A stretch of DNA of 64,000 bases from Lewinellaceae bacterium (lineage in GTDB: Bacteria > Bacteroidota > Bacteroidia > Chitinophagales > Saprospiraceae), in NCBI GenBank assembly GCA_020636355.1, contig JACJYB010000001.1:558001-622000 (forward strand), read 5' to 3'. Of this stretch, positions 48,308-57,187 are shown piece after piece. Numbering within the stretch: position 1 is the first letter of the stretch; every line of letters starts with the position of its first letter. The position numbers and the translations under genes are program-made. A model generated the notes under the pieces. That model did not search any database and was not told the origin of the DNA. It saw only the letters and a program-made list of their open reading frames with translations.

Positions 48308-49036
48308 ATGAACGAATTTGAAAAATACCGCCTTGCCTGGAAGAACGAAGAAGCATTCGAAAGGCAAACATTTGCGGAACCGCAAGTCAGACATTTTATG
48401 CATGCCCAGTCCCAAGGAATGGAACAAGGGTATCGTCGTGCATTGCTCTTCGATATGGCTCTTAAAGCCCTGCTTTTTATTTCGTTGGTTCCTTTGATTT
48501 TTTGGTTTGACTCCAGCCTGGTTAACGGGTGGTGCCTGATCCTATTCGCCATACTCGCCTATGGAATGTATAGTCAATACCGCTCGTATGAATTAATTAC
48601 TAACGAACCTGGTATCGAGGGCACAGCGCTGGATTGGCTGGAAAGCCAAATGCGCTATTACCACCGGTATTTTCACCGATCTATACTGGTATCCGCACTT
48701 TCAAGCGCTATTGTCTATTTAAGCGGTTCCTTTTATTACTATCGATGGAAATACCAGGGGCTGCCCGATTTTGCCTTAGATGATGTTGTGGTTTTGTCCG
48801 TGGGAGCTTTATTGGCTTTTGGGGTAAGCGCTTTTGCACAGATCACACAGGGTGATCATCAGATAGGGCAGTTACAAAATGCCCTGACTGAACTCATGGA
48901 TGGAGTTGACACCCAGGATGTCATAACCCGGTTTAAGCAATCCAAGGCCCGCAGTACACTCATCATCAGTTTGCTGCTATCTGCGGGGGTAGGCTTATTG
49001 TTCTTATTCTACCTGATTTATGTACGAATGCATTAG
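48308..49036 (+). CDS. Membrane protein in operon with the ECF sigma factor, putative anti-sigma
   Basis: A 242-residue protein with a charged N-terminal cytosolic region (residues 1-55, R-L-A-W-K-N-E-E-A-F), several hydrophobic segments (about 55-75, 75-90, 120-145, 160-185, 215-238) and a C-terminal tail. The 10-base gap after the sigma gene and membrane location fit an anti-sigma factor, but no zinc-binding H-x-x-x-C-x-x-C motif is seen and I recognise no family. Confidence 0.6.
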   Translation: MNEFEKYRLAWKNEEAFERQTFAEPQVRHFMHAQSQGMEQGYRRALLFDMALKALLFISLVPLIFWFDSSLVNGWCLILFAILAYGMYSQYRSYELITNEPGIEGTALDWLESQMRYYHRYFHRSILVSALSSAIVYLSGSFYYYRWKYQGLPDFALDDVVVLSVGALLAFGVSAFAQITQGDHQIGQLQNALTELMDGVDTQDVITRFKQSKARSTLIISLLLSAGVGLLFLFYLIYVRMH

Positions 49037-49045
49037 GTTATTGCC

Positions 49046-49417
49046 TCAGGAACCTTTCTCGAAGAGTGCACAGACGGCACCCGCCGGATCACGTATAAAA
49101 ACATAACGGGAATGTGCTCCCATCGCCTTGATGGGGGTAAGCAGTGTTCCGCCCAATGCGGTGGTCGATTGAACGCTTTTATCCAGGTTTTCAACGTTGA
49201 AATAGGGGATCCATAATGGTGGAATGTCGGCATTACCTCCCCGGGCATGACAGATGCCGGCGGCCGGTATGTCTTCACCATGAGGCATCACGCAAAAGTC
49301 ATCGTAGTCACCCATGTTGACCACGGATTTGTCCCAGCCGATCACTTGTTGGTAAAAATCCAGGACCTTCTCCGCATCAGGTACGGTCAGGTCCAACCAT
49401 TCTATTTTCCCAAACAT
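49046..49417 (-). CDS. VOC-family (glyoxalase-like) protein
   Basis: A 123-residue protein with one vicinal-oxygen-chelate repeat pair: W-L-D-L-T-V-P-D-A-E-K-V-L-D-F-Y near the start and G-A-H-S-R-Y-V-F-I-R-D-P-A-G-A-V at the end. Members bind a divalent metal and act on small molecules, such as glyoxalases or antibiotic-resistance proteins. No specific substrate can be given. Confidence 0.8.
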   Translation of the reverse strand: MFGKIEWLDLTVPDAEKVLDFYQQVIGWDKSVVNMGDYDDFCVMPHGEDIPAAGICHARGGNADIPPLWIPYFNVENLDKSVQSTTALGGTLLTPIKAMGAHSRYVFIRDPAGAVCALFEKGS

Positions 49418-49521
49418 GATGATATACTTTTATTAGTTAATTGTGGAAGGCAAATAAATCATATTAGTAGTATGCCTGAACCAGGTAACTACTAGTTACC
49501 GCTCACGGTGTATCAATCCAA

Positions 49522-50799
49522 TCACGTTTTTGTGTATGCCCAGATCCCCTCGACAAACCGGTCCAGGTCCCTGGTCGCCGTGTAGACATTCGGGGTAACC
49601 CGGATACCATGGATGTTCTCCCAGTTGATGGGCACCGTATGGACTTTGTACTTGTTGTATAGGAAACTGGAAAGGTCTCCGATATCCCGTCCTTCCAGGG
49701 AGAAGTTACTTAATGCACATCCCCACTCAGGCTTGAGCGATGTATGCAATTGAAAGCCAGGTATGGACTGGGCTTGTTCAACCCAATAGTTTTTCAGGTA
49801 ATGCAGTCGCTTCCCTTTGCGCTCGGTACCTATCATGTGATGGAATTCAACTGCGTGACCAATGCCCTGTTCGATGGCAAACGAACGGGTGCCGAGGTTT
49901 TCAAATTTGCGAATATCCTCGCTCGTTGGGTCGGGGGCAGCCAGCAGTGGATAGATTTTTCCGATTTTATCTTTCTGAATGTAAAGCATGCCACTACCAA
50001 ACGGGGCGCAAAGCCACTTGTGCAGGGACGTACCCATGTAGGTGACCCCCAGGTCTTTGATATCGTAAGGAAAATGTGCAAAGGTATGGGCGGCATCCAG
50101 CAGGACCTCAATACCATGTTGCGCGGCTAATTGACTCAGCGCTTTTGCCGGAAGGATTTGCCCGGTCCAGTTGATCATGTGAGTCACATGGAGGATCCTG
50201 GTCCGCGGAGTAATGGCCGAAGCAAAGGCATCGACAATGGTTTTTTCATCTTCGATCGGTAATTCGAGATTAATCCATTTAAGGACGATTCCATCGCGGT
50301 GCTCGCGTTGTTTCCAGGCGTTGATCATATTGGGATAGTCCTGCTTGGTTAGGACCACCTCATCACCAGCTTTAAGGGGCAAACCAAAAATGACTGTTTC
50401 CAGTGCTTCCGACGAGTTGCGGTTGATGGCAATTTCTTCAGGGGAACACCCGGCCAAAGCGGCCAGTTTGTCCCGCACGGGCTCACGACCCTGATCCAGG
50501 ATTCGCCACATGTAATAGGATGGTGTTTCGTTGCTCAGCCGGTTATAATGTTCGACCGCTTCCTGCACCGCCCGGGGCTGTGGAGAGACCCCTCCATTGT
50601 TCAGATTGATCATGTTGGCATTCACGGTATAGGCTTGCTTGACCTGCTCCCAGAAGGTGTCGTCATCGGCGCCTGCATCGGGGAAGGTGGCCATTCCGGT
50701 TAGGGCATTTCGGGTTGCTGCACTGAGAAAAGAGCTTCCCAGCAGTACTCCGGCTGAAGTGTGGGCGACCTGACGGAGGAAAAATCTGCGTTTATTCAT
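49522..50799 (-). CDS. Class V aminotransferase-fold enzyme with a Tat signal
   Basis: A 425-residue PLP enzyme. The N-terminus M-N-K-R-R-F-F-L-R-Q-V followed by a hydrophobic stretch is a twin-arginine signal. The fold is NifS/isopenicillin-N-epimerase-like: N-R-N-S-S-E-A-L-E-T near residue 125, D-A-A-H-T-F-A-H near residue 240 and the PLP lysine in T-S-L-H-K-W near residue 262, then G-S-G-M-L-Y. Export in folded form suggests a periplasmic PLP enzyme. Substrate unknown. A 13-bp hairpin lies just upstream on the transcribed strand. Confidence 0.85.
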   Translation of the reverse strand: MNKRRFFLRQVAHTSAGVLLGSSFLSAATRNALTGMATFPDAGADDDTFWEQVKQAYTVNANMINLNNGGVSPQPRAVQEAVEHYNRLSNETPSYYMWRILDQGREPVRDKLAALAGCSPEEIAINRNSSEALETVIFGLPLKAGDEVVLTKQDYPNMINAWKQREHRDGIVLKWINLELPIEDEKTIVDAFASAITPRTRILHVTHMINWTGQILPAKALSQLAAQHGIEVLLDAAHTFAHFPYDIKDLGVTYMGTSLHKWLCAPFGSGMLYIQKDKIGKIYPLLAAPDPTSEDIRKFENLGTRSFAIEQGIGHAVEFHHMIGTERKGKRLHYLKNYWVEQAQSIPGFQLHTSLKPEWGCALSNFSLEGRDIGDLSSFLYNKYKVHTVPINWENIHGIRVTPNVYTATRDLDRFVEGIWAYTKT

Positions 50800-50831
50800 T
50801 CCAAGAAAGTCTTACTGGTTATAATAAAAAG

Positions 50832-50863
50832 TTAAGAGATAGTGATGATACACTATCTCTTAA
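50832..50863 (-). promoter_or_regulatory. Perfect 13-bp hairpin upstream of the aminotransferase
   Basis: Arms ttaagagatagtg and cactatctcttaa with a 6-base loop. On the minus strand it is followed by CTTTTTATTATAAC and then the gene start 33 bases away. Outer 7-mers gtcttac (50809-50815) and gtaagac (50866-50872) could extend or compete with it. Terminator, attenuator or operator are all possible. Confidence 0.5.
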
Positions 50864-50872
50864 AAGTAAGAC

Positions 50873-51249
50873 ATTTATATGGTAAAGAATAGGAAAGTCG
50901 AAGGTGGGCCAAATACCAGGTCACTGATCTAACATCCTCCCGATATCAATGACCGGCAATGGCCCTCCATTTGGCCGGAAATAAGCATATGGACATTCAG
51001 CAAGAAGCATCAAACAGCACACTTGCCTTAATAACTCTAGTCAAATCGTAAATCAAAATGGAAACACACTCCGCACCTTTACGGGGGGTGTGCATCTTGG
51101 TAGGATGCATTTATAACGGTTAGGGAATTGGCTGTAGTATTCGTTTTTTGAAAAATTGGAATAAATTTTTCTTTTGTGTTACGTAAGGTTTAATTATTCA
51201 GTGATTTAGATAGAGAAGATCCTGATAATACGTTGTTGGCTAGTATCCC
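50873..51249. other. Non-coding stretch before the minisatellite
   Basis: About 375 bases with no convincing gene on either strand. A weak 6-bp stem, tgcatc/gatgca, occurs near 51090-51110. The rest is unremarkable. Confidence 0.4.
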
Positions 51250-51487
51250 ACACTCCATGCTCCATGCTCCATGCTCCACTCCCCATGCTCCATGCCCCAT
51301 GCCCCACGCTCCACGCTCCACGCTCCATGCCCCATGCTCCATGCTCCATGCTCCACGCTTCATGCTCCATGCCCCATGCTCCATGCCCCATGCCCCACGC
51401 TCCATGCTCCACGCTCCATGCCCCATGCTCCATCCTCCACACTCCTTGCTCCATGCTCCATACCCCATGCTCCAAGCTCCATGCCCC
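51250..51487 (+). repeat. 7-bp minisatellite, about 34 copies
   Basis: Tandem heptamers of the form ccatgct, ccacgct and ccatgcc in mixed order across about 238 bases. As 7 is not divisible by 3, three frames on each strand are long open readings of the same M-E-H-G-A-W-S type residues, all artefactual. The array starts just after the stop of the minus-strand protein gene (51490). Confidence 0.92.
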
Positions 51488-51489
51488 CT

Positions 51490-52176
51490 TCACCCTTCCG
51501 GCCATAAATGATATCCCACCGCCAGTTGAATGCGCCACAAAGGCGGCTTGACCAGGGAATAGAAAGTTGCAGGTGATTGCTGGCCACTGGCAAGATTCGT
51601 GTATTCTATCCAATAGGTATCCAGCAGCGCAAGTGGTACACTGAATTCAAGATATACTTGTTTGCCCCAGTTTAATTCCAGGCGCGGAAGTAACCATACA
51701 GAATTTCCGTAGACTGATTGTTCTTCGTGAAGCCCAAATGTGCTGAGCGGTTCACGCCACTGCCGGTGAAAATACGGGTTGATGCCTATGCCGATCATCG
51801 GCTGAAGATGCGGGTCCGGCCAGAGCATCAGGTTGAAAGAATAATAGCCTTGCAGACCGATTTGTATTTCCCGGGTTTCACTCAATAAATCCGGCATCTC
51901 TCTGGGTGGATTGTTGTAAAAGGTTCGGTGGTCTAATTTAAGCAGATGCAAACCGGTTTCCTGCGTGATACCTTTTTTACTCCAGGCTAAATTCAAGGTA
52001 GGTAACACAACCTGAAAACCGCCTAAACTGTAATTGATCTGGTCCTGTTGATAAACCCGGTCGTTGTATTGGAAGGGAAAGAATACCTTGAGAATTTTCT
52101 GAGAGCTGGGGTCTTGTGATGACAGGTTGAAACTGACTAAAGCCAGCAGAACAAGTTGAATGCACCGGATACCCAT
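51490..52176 (-). CDS. Hypothetical exported protein, beta-barrel-like
   Basis: A 228-residue protein with a signal peptide (M-G-I-R-C-I-Q-L-V-L-L-A-L-V-S-F). Repeated aromatic strands (L-Q-G-Y-Y-S-F-N-L-M-L-W, M-I-G-I-G-I-N-P-Y-F, V-Y-L-E-F-S-V-P-L-A-L, I-Q-L-A-V-G-Y-H-L-W) indicate an outer membrane barrel. No family recognised. Its C-terminus lies directly at the minisatellite. Confidence 0.6.
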   Translation of the reverse strand: MGIRCIQLVLLALVSFNLSSQDPSSQKILKVFFPFQYNDRVYQQDQINYSLGGFQVVLPTLNLAWSKKGITQETGLHLLKLDHRTFYNNPPREMPDLLSETREIQIGLQGYYSFNLMLWPDPHLQPMIGIGINPYFHRQWREPLSTFGLHEEQSVYGNSVWLLPRLELNWGKQVYLEFSVPLALLDTYWIEYTNLASGQQSPATFYSLVKPPLWRIQLAVGYHLWPEG

Positions 52177-52426
52177 GGAGAAGTCTTTGGATGTTTAACG
52201 GGGTTGAACGGGTGATATTGGATAATGGAATTGCTTTAACACTTGCTATTACAATGGTTTCCAACCCATTAGCTGGAGACACCGCTCTATTTATTCCGGG
52301 AAGCCCTCAGGATAGCTGGAATAACCACTCGTTTCGACGCAATAACACCATTAATTTCATCCGGTATTGCTCTATTTTTGAATGCTCGGGGTGTCACTAT
52401 AACTCCAAATAATAATTCTAATTTTA

Positions 52427-52864
52427 GTGATGCTGGTGAAAACAAAGATTCTTCAGTTTGGTAATAATACCGGGATCCTGGTCACAGAAGAAATGCTGAC
52501 GAAATTAGGAGGAGGGAAACGCCCACTGGTATCAGTAACCATCAATGGACACACCTATCGTGGCGCCGTAGGTAAAATGAAGGACCTTTATCTCATTTCA
52601 TTGAGTGCGGAAAATCGTAAGAATGCCGGAGTGAAGGGTGGTGAAGAGCTGGAACTCACTATTTTACTGGATACGGAAAAGCGCGAGGTTGAAATTCCTG
52701 TCGATTTAAAAGCCCGGTTGGACCAAAACTACGCGCTGAATTCGGCATTTGAAAAATTAGCTCCCAGTAAGAAAAAAGCCATTGTGATGACTATTGCTGA
52801 TGCAAAGTCGGAAGATACAAGAATGCGAAGGATTGAGAAGGTTATTCAGGATTTACAGAAATGA
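52427..52864 (+). CDS. DUF1905/YdeI-like protein
   Basis: A 145-residue cytosolic protein. The first two thirds match the DUF1905 beta domain (V-S-V-T-I-N-G-H-T-Y-R-G, G-G-E-E-L-E-L-T-I-L-L-D), and the C-terminus matches the OmdA/YdeI helical part (F-E-K-L-A-P-S-K-K-K, A-K-S-E-D-T-R-M-R-R-I). Function is not established; YdeI-like proteins are small carbohydrate- or stress-linked proteins. The start could be the second Met. Confidence 0.75.
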   Translation: MMLVKTKILQFGNNTGILVTEEMLTKLGGGKRPLVSVTINGHTYRGAVGKMKDLYLISLSAENRKNAGVKGGEELELTILLDTEKREVEIPVDLKARLDQNYALNSAFEKLAPSKKKAIVMTIADAKSEDTRMRRIEKVIQDLQK

Positions 52865-52926
52865 ATATAAGGACCGATTATACAGTCAGATAATCGATCG
52901 AATGAATAAGAGTTACTATTTTAGGC

Positions 52927-53358
52927 TTAACCGACGTTTTGTTCGTGTCCATAATTTTTGATGTAGGCCTCCGGATCCATAATTGGAATTCTCGATTGAA
53001 CAAAATCTTTCAGATTTCTGGTTATCAACACGGTTTCTCCGTTGTTAATAGCATTATAATATTGAAATGCATCTTCGAAATCATCCATCTCCGAGACTAG
53101 AGATAAATCTATCTCACTCGATCCGCAATCGCAAACACTACTAATTGTTCGCAATCCTGCAATAGCCCGTTTAGCCCTTTCTTTCCCAAGTTGCTTCCTT
53201 AAAATGTATTCTGTGGTTATGAAACTCATAGTACTGATGAGTACTTCAGCTTTGCGCTCTTCAGCCAGTGAGAAAAGTGCTTTTGCGTATTGGTAAAATG
53301 GTTCTCGTTTACCCAACCAATCCAAAATAATATTGGTATCTACAAAGACCTTGTCCAT
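52927..53358 (-). CDS. vapC: PIN-domain toxin, VapC-like
   Basis: A 143-residue PIN-domain RNase. Acidic residues: Asp7 in F-V-D-T-N-I-I-L-D, Glu near 50 in T-T-E-Y-I-L, Asp near 95 (D-F-E-D-A-F-Q-Y-Y) and Asp in T-R-N-L-K-D-F near 116. Its start lies 2 bases from the antitoxin stop. The pair forms a toxin-antitoxin module; target RNA unknown. Confidence 0.85.
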   Translation of the reverse strand: MDKVFVDTNIILDWLGKREPFYQYAKALFSLAEERKAEVLISTMSFITTEYILRKQLGKERAKRAIAGLRTISSVCDCGSSEIDLSLVSEMDDFEDAFQYYNAINNGETVLITRNLKDFVQSRIPIMDPEAYIKNYGHEQNVG

Positions 53359-53360
53359 CC

Positions 53361-53606
53361 CTACCGATATTTTTCGGTGAGGTATTCCGCATGAGCCTGC
53401 CTGTAATCAAAGTCTTCATCTAAATTGATAATACCACTGAGTTCGTTTACAATGCTGCTTTCAGCAATGAGGTCATCATAGTCAGATGTAATTTTTAACA
53501 AGTAGTTTTCTACAATGAACGATAAGCTTACATTCTTCTTTTGGGCATATTCTTTTGCCTTTTGAATAATCTCCTGATCGAGACTCAGCGTAAGTTTAGT
53601 ATTCAT
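53361..53606 (-). CDS. Antitoxin, DUF6364-like
   Basis: An 81-residue protein with an N-terminal ribbon-helix-helix-like segment (T-K-L-T-L-S-L-D-Q-E-I-I-Q-K-A-K-E-Y-A) and an acidic C-terminal tail that would wrap the toxin (N-L-D-E-D-F-D-Y-R-Q). It is placed directly upstream of the PIN gene and has operator-like repeats at its promoter. Confidence 0.8.
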   Translation of the reverse strand: MNTKLTLSLDQEIIQKAKEYAQKKNVSLSFIVENYLLKITSDYDDLIAESSIVNELSGIINLDEDFDYRQAHAEYLTEKYR

Positions 53607-53616
53607 AACGGATCAG

Positions 53617-53653
53617 TTGTACGTATAAAAATAGAATAATTGTACGTACATGT
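53617..53653. promoter_or_regulatory. Operator candidate of the toxin-antitoxin pair
   Basis: ttgtacgta is repeated at 53617-53625 and 53640-53648; the second copy lies in the perfect 10-bp palindrome tgtacgtaca (53641-53650). Site 11 bases upstream of the antitoxin start; fits autoregulation by a ribbon-helix-helix protein. Confidence 0.5.
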
Positions 53654-53781
53654 CAACAGTAAGACTGAAATTTCGGTTCATCAATCTTCTATTCATGATG
53701 AGAATGGACGATTTTCCAATCATTAGTGAGCCCCTCCGGATGAATCAACCATTTAAAAAGTCACTGTCGCAACTTGACGGA

Positions 53782-56427
53782 TCACAACTTCCTTAACGCT
53801 TCTTCCAGCATCTGCAATCGTGCCTTGCCATCAGCCAGTTTCTTCTGCTCATTGGCTACCACGGCTTCCGGCGCATTGGCCATAAAGCGTTCATTGCTCA
53901 ATTTCGCTTCAATTCCCTTGACAAAGTTGCGCGCATGGGCGAGATCTTTCTCGATCTGAGCCCGCTCTTCAGCCGTATCTTTCTGGACTTCCACGGGGAT
54001 GTAAAAGGTCTCGGTACCATGGATGAATTGCAGCCCTTGCCCCGGAGCTTCAGACACCTGCTGTACGCCGGAAAGATTGGCCATTTTGCTTAACAACTCC
54101 ATAAATCCCGTGCGATGCCAGTGGGCGGCAACGCCTTCTTTGCTGTCTACCTGTAGCGGAAGCACCTCCTTCATTTTGATGGATGCCTTGTTGCGTTCAT
54201 CGCGGATCTTCCCGACCAAATCTGTCAGGAAAACACCTTGTTTCAAGAGCACCGTGTCAAACTCCTGCGGTTCAGGATAATCCTGCATCATGCATTCACC
54301 ACCCGGTGCACGGTCACCGAGCTGATGCCACAATTCTTCGGTGATGAAGGGCATAAATGGATGCAGCAACGTGAGGATGGTCTCAAAATTACGGATAGTG
54401 GTTGCATAGGTCTGTGCATCCAGGCCTTGTCCACCCGTCGGTTTGATCATTTCCAGGTACCAGGAACAGAAGTCATTCCAGACGTAAGTATACAGAGACA
54501 TCAATGCCTCCGAAAGACGATACTGTTTAATATTTGCCGTTACATCCCGGACCACCTCCCGGGTGCGGGACTCGAACCATTCCATGGCAAAGTGATTGGC
54601 CAATGGTGTTGCCGCATGATCATCGGCTTCCCATCCGTTGACCAGGCGGCAGGCATTCCAGATCTTATTGCAGAAGTTACGGCCTTGTTCACACAACTTA
54701 TCGTCAAAAAGCAAGTCACCGCCCGCAGGGGAGGAGGCCAAGATCCCAAACCGGACCCCGTCGGCTCCGAAGTCCTCGATCAGCTTCAACGCATCCGGTG
54801 AATTGCCAAGCGATTTGCTCATTTTACGGCGCTGCTTGTCGCGTACCATGCCGGTGAAATACACATCCTTAAAGGGATAAGCACCCCGGTATTCGTAACC
54901 CGCCATGATCATCCGGGCCACCCACAGAAAGATAATATCCCAACCGGTTACCAGAACGCTGGTCGGGTAATAATAAGCCAGCTCTTTCTCCATTTCGGGC
55001 CCACCGAACACACTGAACGGCCACAGCCAGCTTGAGAACCAGGTATCCAGCACATCTTCATCCTGGCGGAGGTCCGCCGGAGTTAAAGTACGGCCGGTAG
55101 CGGCTTGCGCCTGGTCCAGTGCCGATTCGATGGAGTCGGCGACAAATACCAGATCTTCCTCTCCGGCTTTAGGGCTAATCAGGTAGTAGGCCGGTATCCG
55201 GTGACCCCACCACAACTGGCGGGAGATGCACCAATCGCGGATGTTTTCCATCCAGTGGCGATAGGTGTTTTTCATGTTTTCGGGAAAAAACCGGATCGTG
55301 TCACTCATAACGGCATCAAGAGCCGGTTTGGCAATGGCGGGCATATCCACATACCATTGCTGGGATAACTTGGGCTCAATGATGGCATTGGTGCGTTCTG
55401 AGCGACCTACATTGTTGGTGTAGTCTTCGATCTTTACGAGGTGACCTGCTTCTTCCAGCGCAAGGACAATGGCTTTCCGCGCTGCAAACCGGTCCATACC
55501 GATATACAGTTGTGCCGCATCGCTCATTGTGCCGTCATCGTTCAATACATCGACGATTTCCAGCTTATGCCTTAATCCGATGTCGTAGTCGTTAGGATCA
55601 TGAGCGGGCGTGATCTTCAGAGCCCCGGTACCAAATTCACGGTCTACATAGGCATCCGTAATAATGGGGACGGAACGTCCGATGAGCGGTACCAGCACCC
55701 TTTTGCCATGTAATTTTTTATAGCGCTCGTCCTCCGGATGGACAGCCAGAGCGGTATCACCCAAAATGGTCTCCGGCCGGGTGGTGGCAATAGTCAGGTA
55801 TTCGTCTGGAGCACCTTCTACCGCATACCGGACATAATGGAGTTTGGATTGTTCCTGCCCATAGATCACTTCTTCATTGGACAACACCGTCTTCGCTTCC
55901 GGGTCCCAGTTTACCATGCGCTTTCCACGGTACAGTTTGCCTTTTTGATAGAGGTCGATGAAGGTGTCGATGACCATGGGATAGCGTGTGTCGTCCATGG
56001 TAAATGCCGTACGTTCCCAGTCGCAGGAACAACCTAATTTCCGCAATTGGGTGAGGATGATCCCTCCGTATTTTTCGGTCCACTGCCAGGCATATTCAAT
56101 GAATTTGTCCCGGCCAACTTCCCCTTTGGTCAGTCCCATATCTTCCCGCAACCAACGTACCACCTTTGCCTCCGTGGCAATGGACGCATGGTCCGTGCCT
56201 GGTACCCAACAAGCATTGAAGCCGGTCATGCGGGCATGACGAGTCAGGACATCCTGAATGGTGTTGTTCAGAATGTGTCCCATATGAAGCACTCCGGTGA
56301 CATTCGGTGGTGGGATGACAATAGTGAATGAAGGGCGCTCATCCGGAGTGGAATGAAAATAGCCGGATTTTTCCCAATGCTGATACCATTTCTCCTCAAC
56401 GGATTGAGGACTATACCGGGTCTCCAT
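53782..56427 (-). CDS. valS: Valyl-tRNA synthetase
   Basis: An 881-residue class I synthetase that charges tRNA-Val. HIGH motif in P-P-N-V-T-G-V-L-H-M-G-H near residue 45; editing CP1 domain with T-T-R-P-E-T-I-L-G-D-T-A near residue 215; KMSKS motif in R-R-K-M-S-K-S-L-G-N near residue 536; anticodon-binding domain after about 640; and a C-terminal coiled coil (D-L-A-H-A-R-N-F-V-K-G-I-E-A-K-L-S) typical of ValS. Length matches the family. It is complete and free of frameshifts. Confidence 0.97.
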   Translation of the reverse strand: METRYSPQSVEEKWYQHWEKSGYFHSTPDERPSFTIVIPPPNVTGVLHMGHILNNTIQDVLTRHARMTGFNACWVPGTDHASIATEAKVVRWLREDMGLTKGEVGRDKFIEYAWQWTEKYGGIILTQLRKLGCSCDWERTAFTMDDTRYPMVIDTFIDLYQKGKLYRGKRMVNWDPEAKTVLSNEEVIYGQEQSKLHYVRYAVEGAPDEYLTIATTRPETILGDTALAVHPEDERYKKLHGKRVLVPLIGRSVPIITDAYVDREFGTGALKITPAHDPNDYDIGLRHKLEIVDVLNDDGTMSDAAQLYIGMDRFAARKAIVLALEEAGHLVKIEDYTNNVGRSERTNAIIEPKLSQQWYVDMPAIAKPALDAVMSDTIRFFPENMKNTYRHWMENIRDWCISRQLWWGHRIPAYYLISPKAGEEDLVFVADSIESALDQAQAATGRTLTPADLRQDEDVLDTWFSSWLWPFSVFGGPEMEKELAYYYPTSVLVTGWDIIFLWVARMIMAGYEYRGAYPFKDVYFTGMVRDKQRRKMSKSLGNSPDALKLIEDFGADGVRFGILASSPAGGDLLFDDKLCEQGRNFCNKIWNACRLVNGWEADDHAATPLANHFAMEWFESRTREVVRDVTANIKQYRLSEALMSLYTYVWNDFCSWYLEMIKPTGGQGLDAQTYATTIRNFETILTLLHPFMPFITEELWHQLGDRAPGGECMMQDYPEPQEFDTVLLKQGVFLTDLVGKIRDERNKASIKMKEVLPLQVDSKEGVAAHWHRTGFMELLSKMANLSGVQQVSEAPGQGLQFIHGTETFYIPVEVQKDTAEERAQIEKDLAHARNFVKGIEAKLSNERFMANAPEAVVANEQKKLADGKARLQMLEEALRKL

Positions 56428-56466
56428 AGGTCAATTTTACAATGAACCAGCAAAGGTAGTATTAAG

Positions 56467-56495
56467 AATGTTGAATGCTGAATGTTGAATGCTGA
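56467..56495 (+). repeat. 7-bp minisatellite (short)
   Basis: Four tandem heptamers tgaatgt/tgaatgc plus a partial unit upstream of valS. The unit length equals that of the array at 51250-51487, but the sequence differs. Confidence 0.7.
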
Positions 56496-56595
56496 AGTTT
56501 GAGACTACTCCGGAAATTCAATTACGCCAGTCATCCCACGCCCAAAGCAACCCAATACTGGAGGTATTGCGACTTTGGCTTTTCTGAAATGCAAC

Positions 56596-57135
56596 TTATT
56601 GCATCGTATCTACCGGGCATGGAGCTATCGATAAGTCTGTAACGATGCCTTTACCCTGTGGGCCTGTTACGATGATCAGGTGATTGTAATCCGCATCATC
56701 AAATTGCTGGTATGATTCGGTGCCGCTCAGGATATTGGCCATATTGGGTACCGTATTGCTGTGCCCTACGATCAACACCTTTTCACCGCTGTGATTCGAT
56801 TCAACTTCTTTCAGAAAATCGGCCAAATCGCGCTTAGCATCATAGGTCTGGACGGTCAAGCCAAGGCGATCGGCTAATGGCTGAGCAGTTTGCCGGGTAC
56901 GTTTGTAGTCGGTGGAATAGATTGCACGGATACCCGCTTGGCTTAGTTCGTCCGCCAACAAACGGGCTCTGGCCTGACCGGTTTCGGTAAGCGATGGGTC
57001 TTTGGGGTCGTCCTGACCTTTCTCTGCATGCCGGACCAGGAAATATTGAGTGCCTTGATCTTTCGTCTCGGTTTGCACCGGTTGGCAACCCATCCCAGCC
57101 AGGATAAGCATTGAAAGAACAATCAATCGAATCAT
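56596..57135 (-). CDS. SixA-like histidine phosphatase lipoprotein
   Basis: From the ATG ending at 57135 the product is 179 residues: lipoprotein signal (M-I-R-L-I-V-L-S-M-L-I-L-A-G-M-G-C), then the histidine phosphatase catalytic motif F-L-V-R-H-A-E near residue 42 and the second His in I-V-G-H-S-N-T near residue 122. This is the SixA/phosphoglycerate-mutase branch; exported members may act on phosphoesters in the envelope. An ATG 33 codons upstream lies inside the CPBP-gene tail and is less likely. Confidence 0.8.
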   Translation of the reverse strand: MIRLIVLSMLILAGMGCQPVQTETKDQGTQYFLVRHAEKGQDDPKDPSLTETGQARARLLADELSQAGIRAIYSTDYKRTRQTAQPLADRLGLTVQTYDAKRDLADFLKEVESNHSGEKVLIVGHSNTVPNMANILSGTESYQQFDDADYNHLIIVTGPQGKGIVTDLSIAPCPVDTMQ

Positions 57136-57187
57136 AGCTTTTATTTTGACTGGAAGATACGTGGAATAATTTGGATTGGACACCCCT

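Noticed and set aside
51233..51613. Several long open frames in both strands over the ccatgct array
   Set aside because: A 7-bp tandem repeat without stop codons produces open frames in all readings; products are M-E-H-G-A-W-S type low-complexity.
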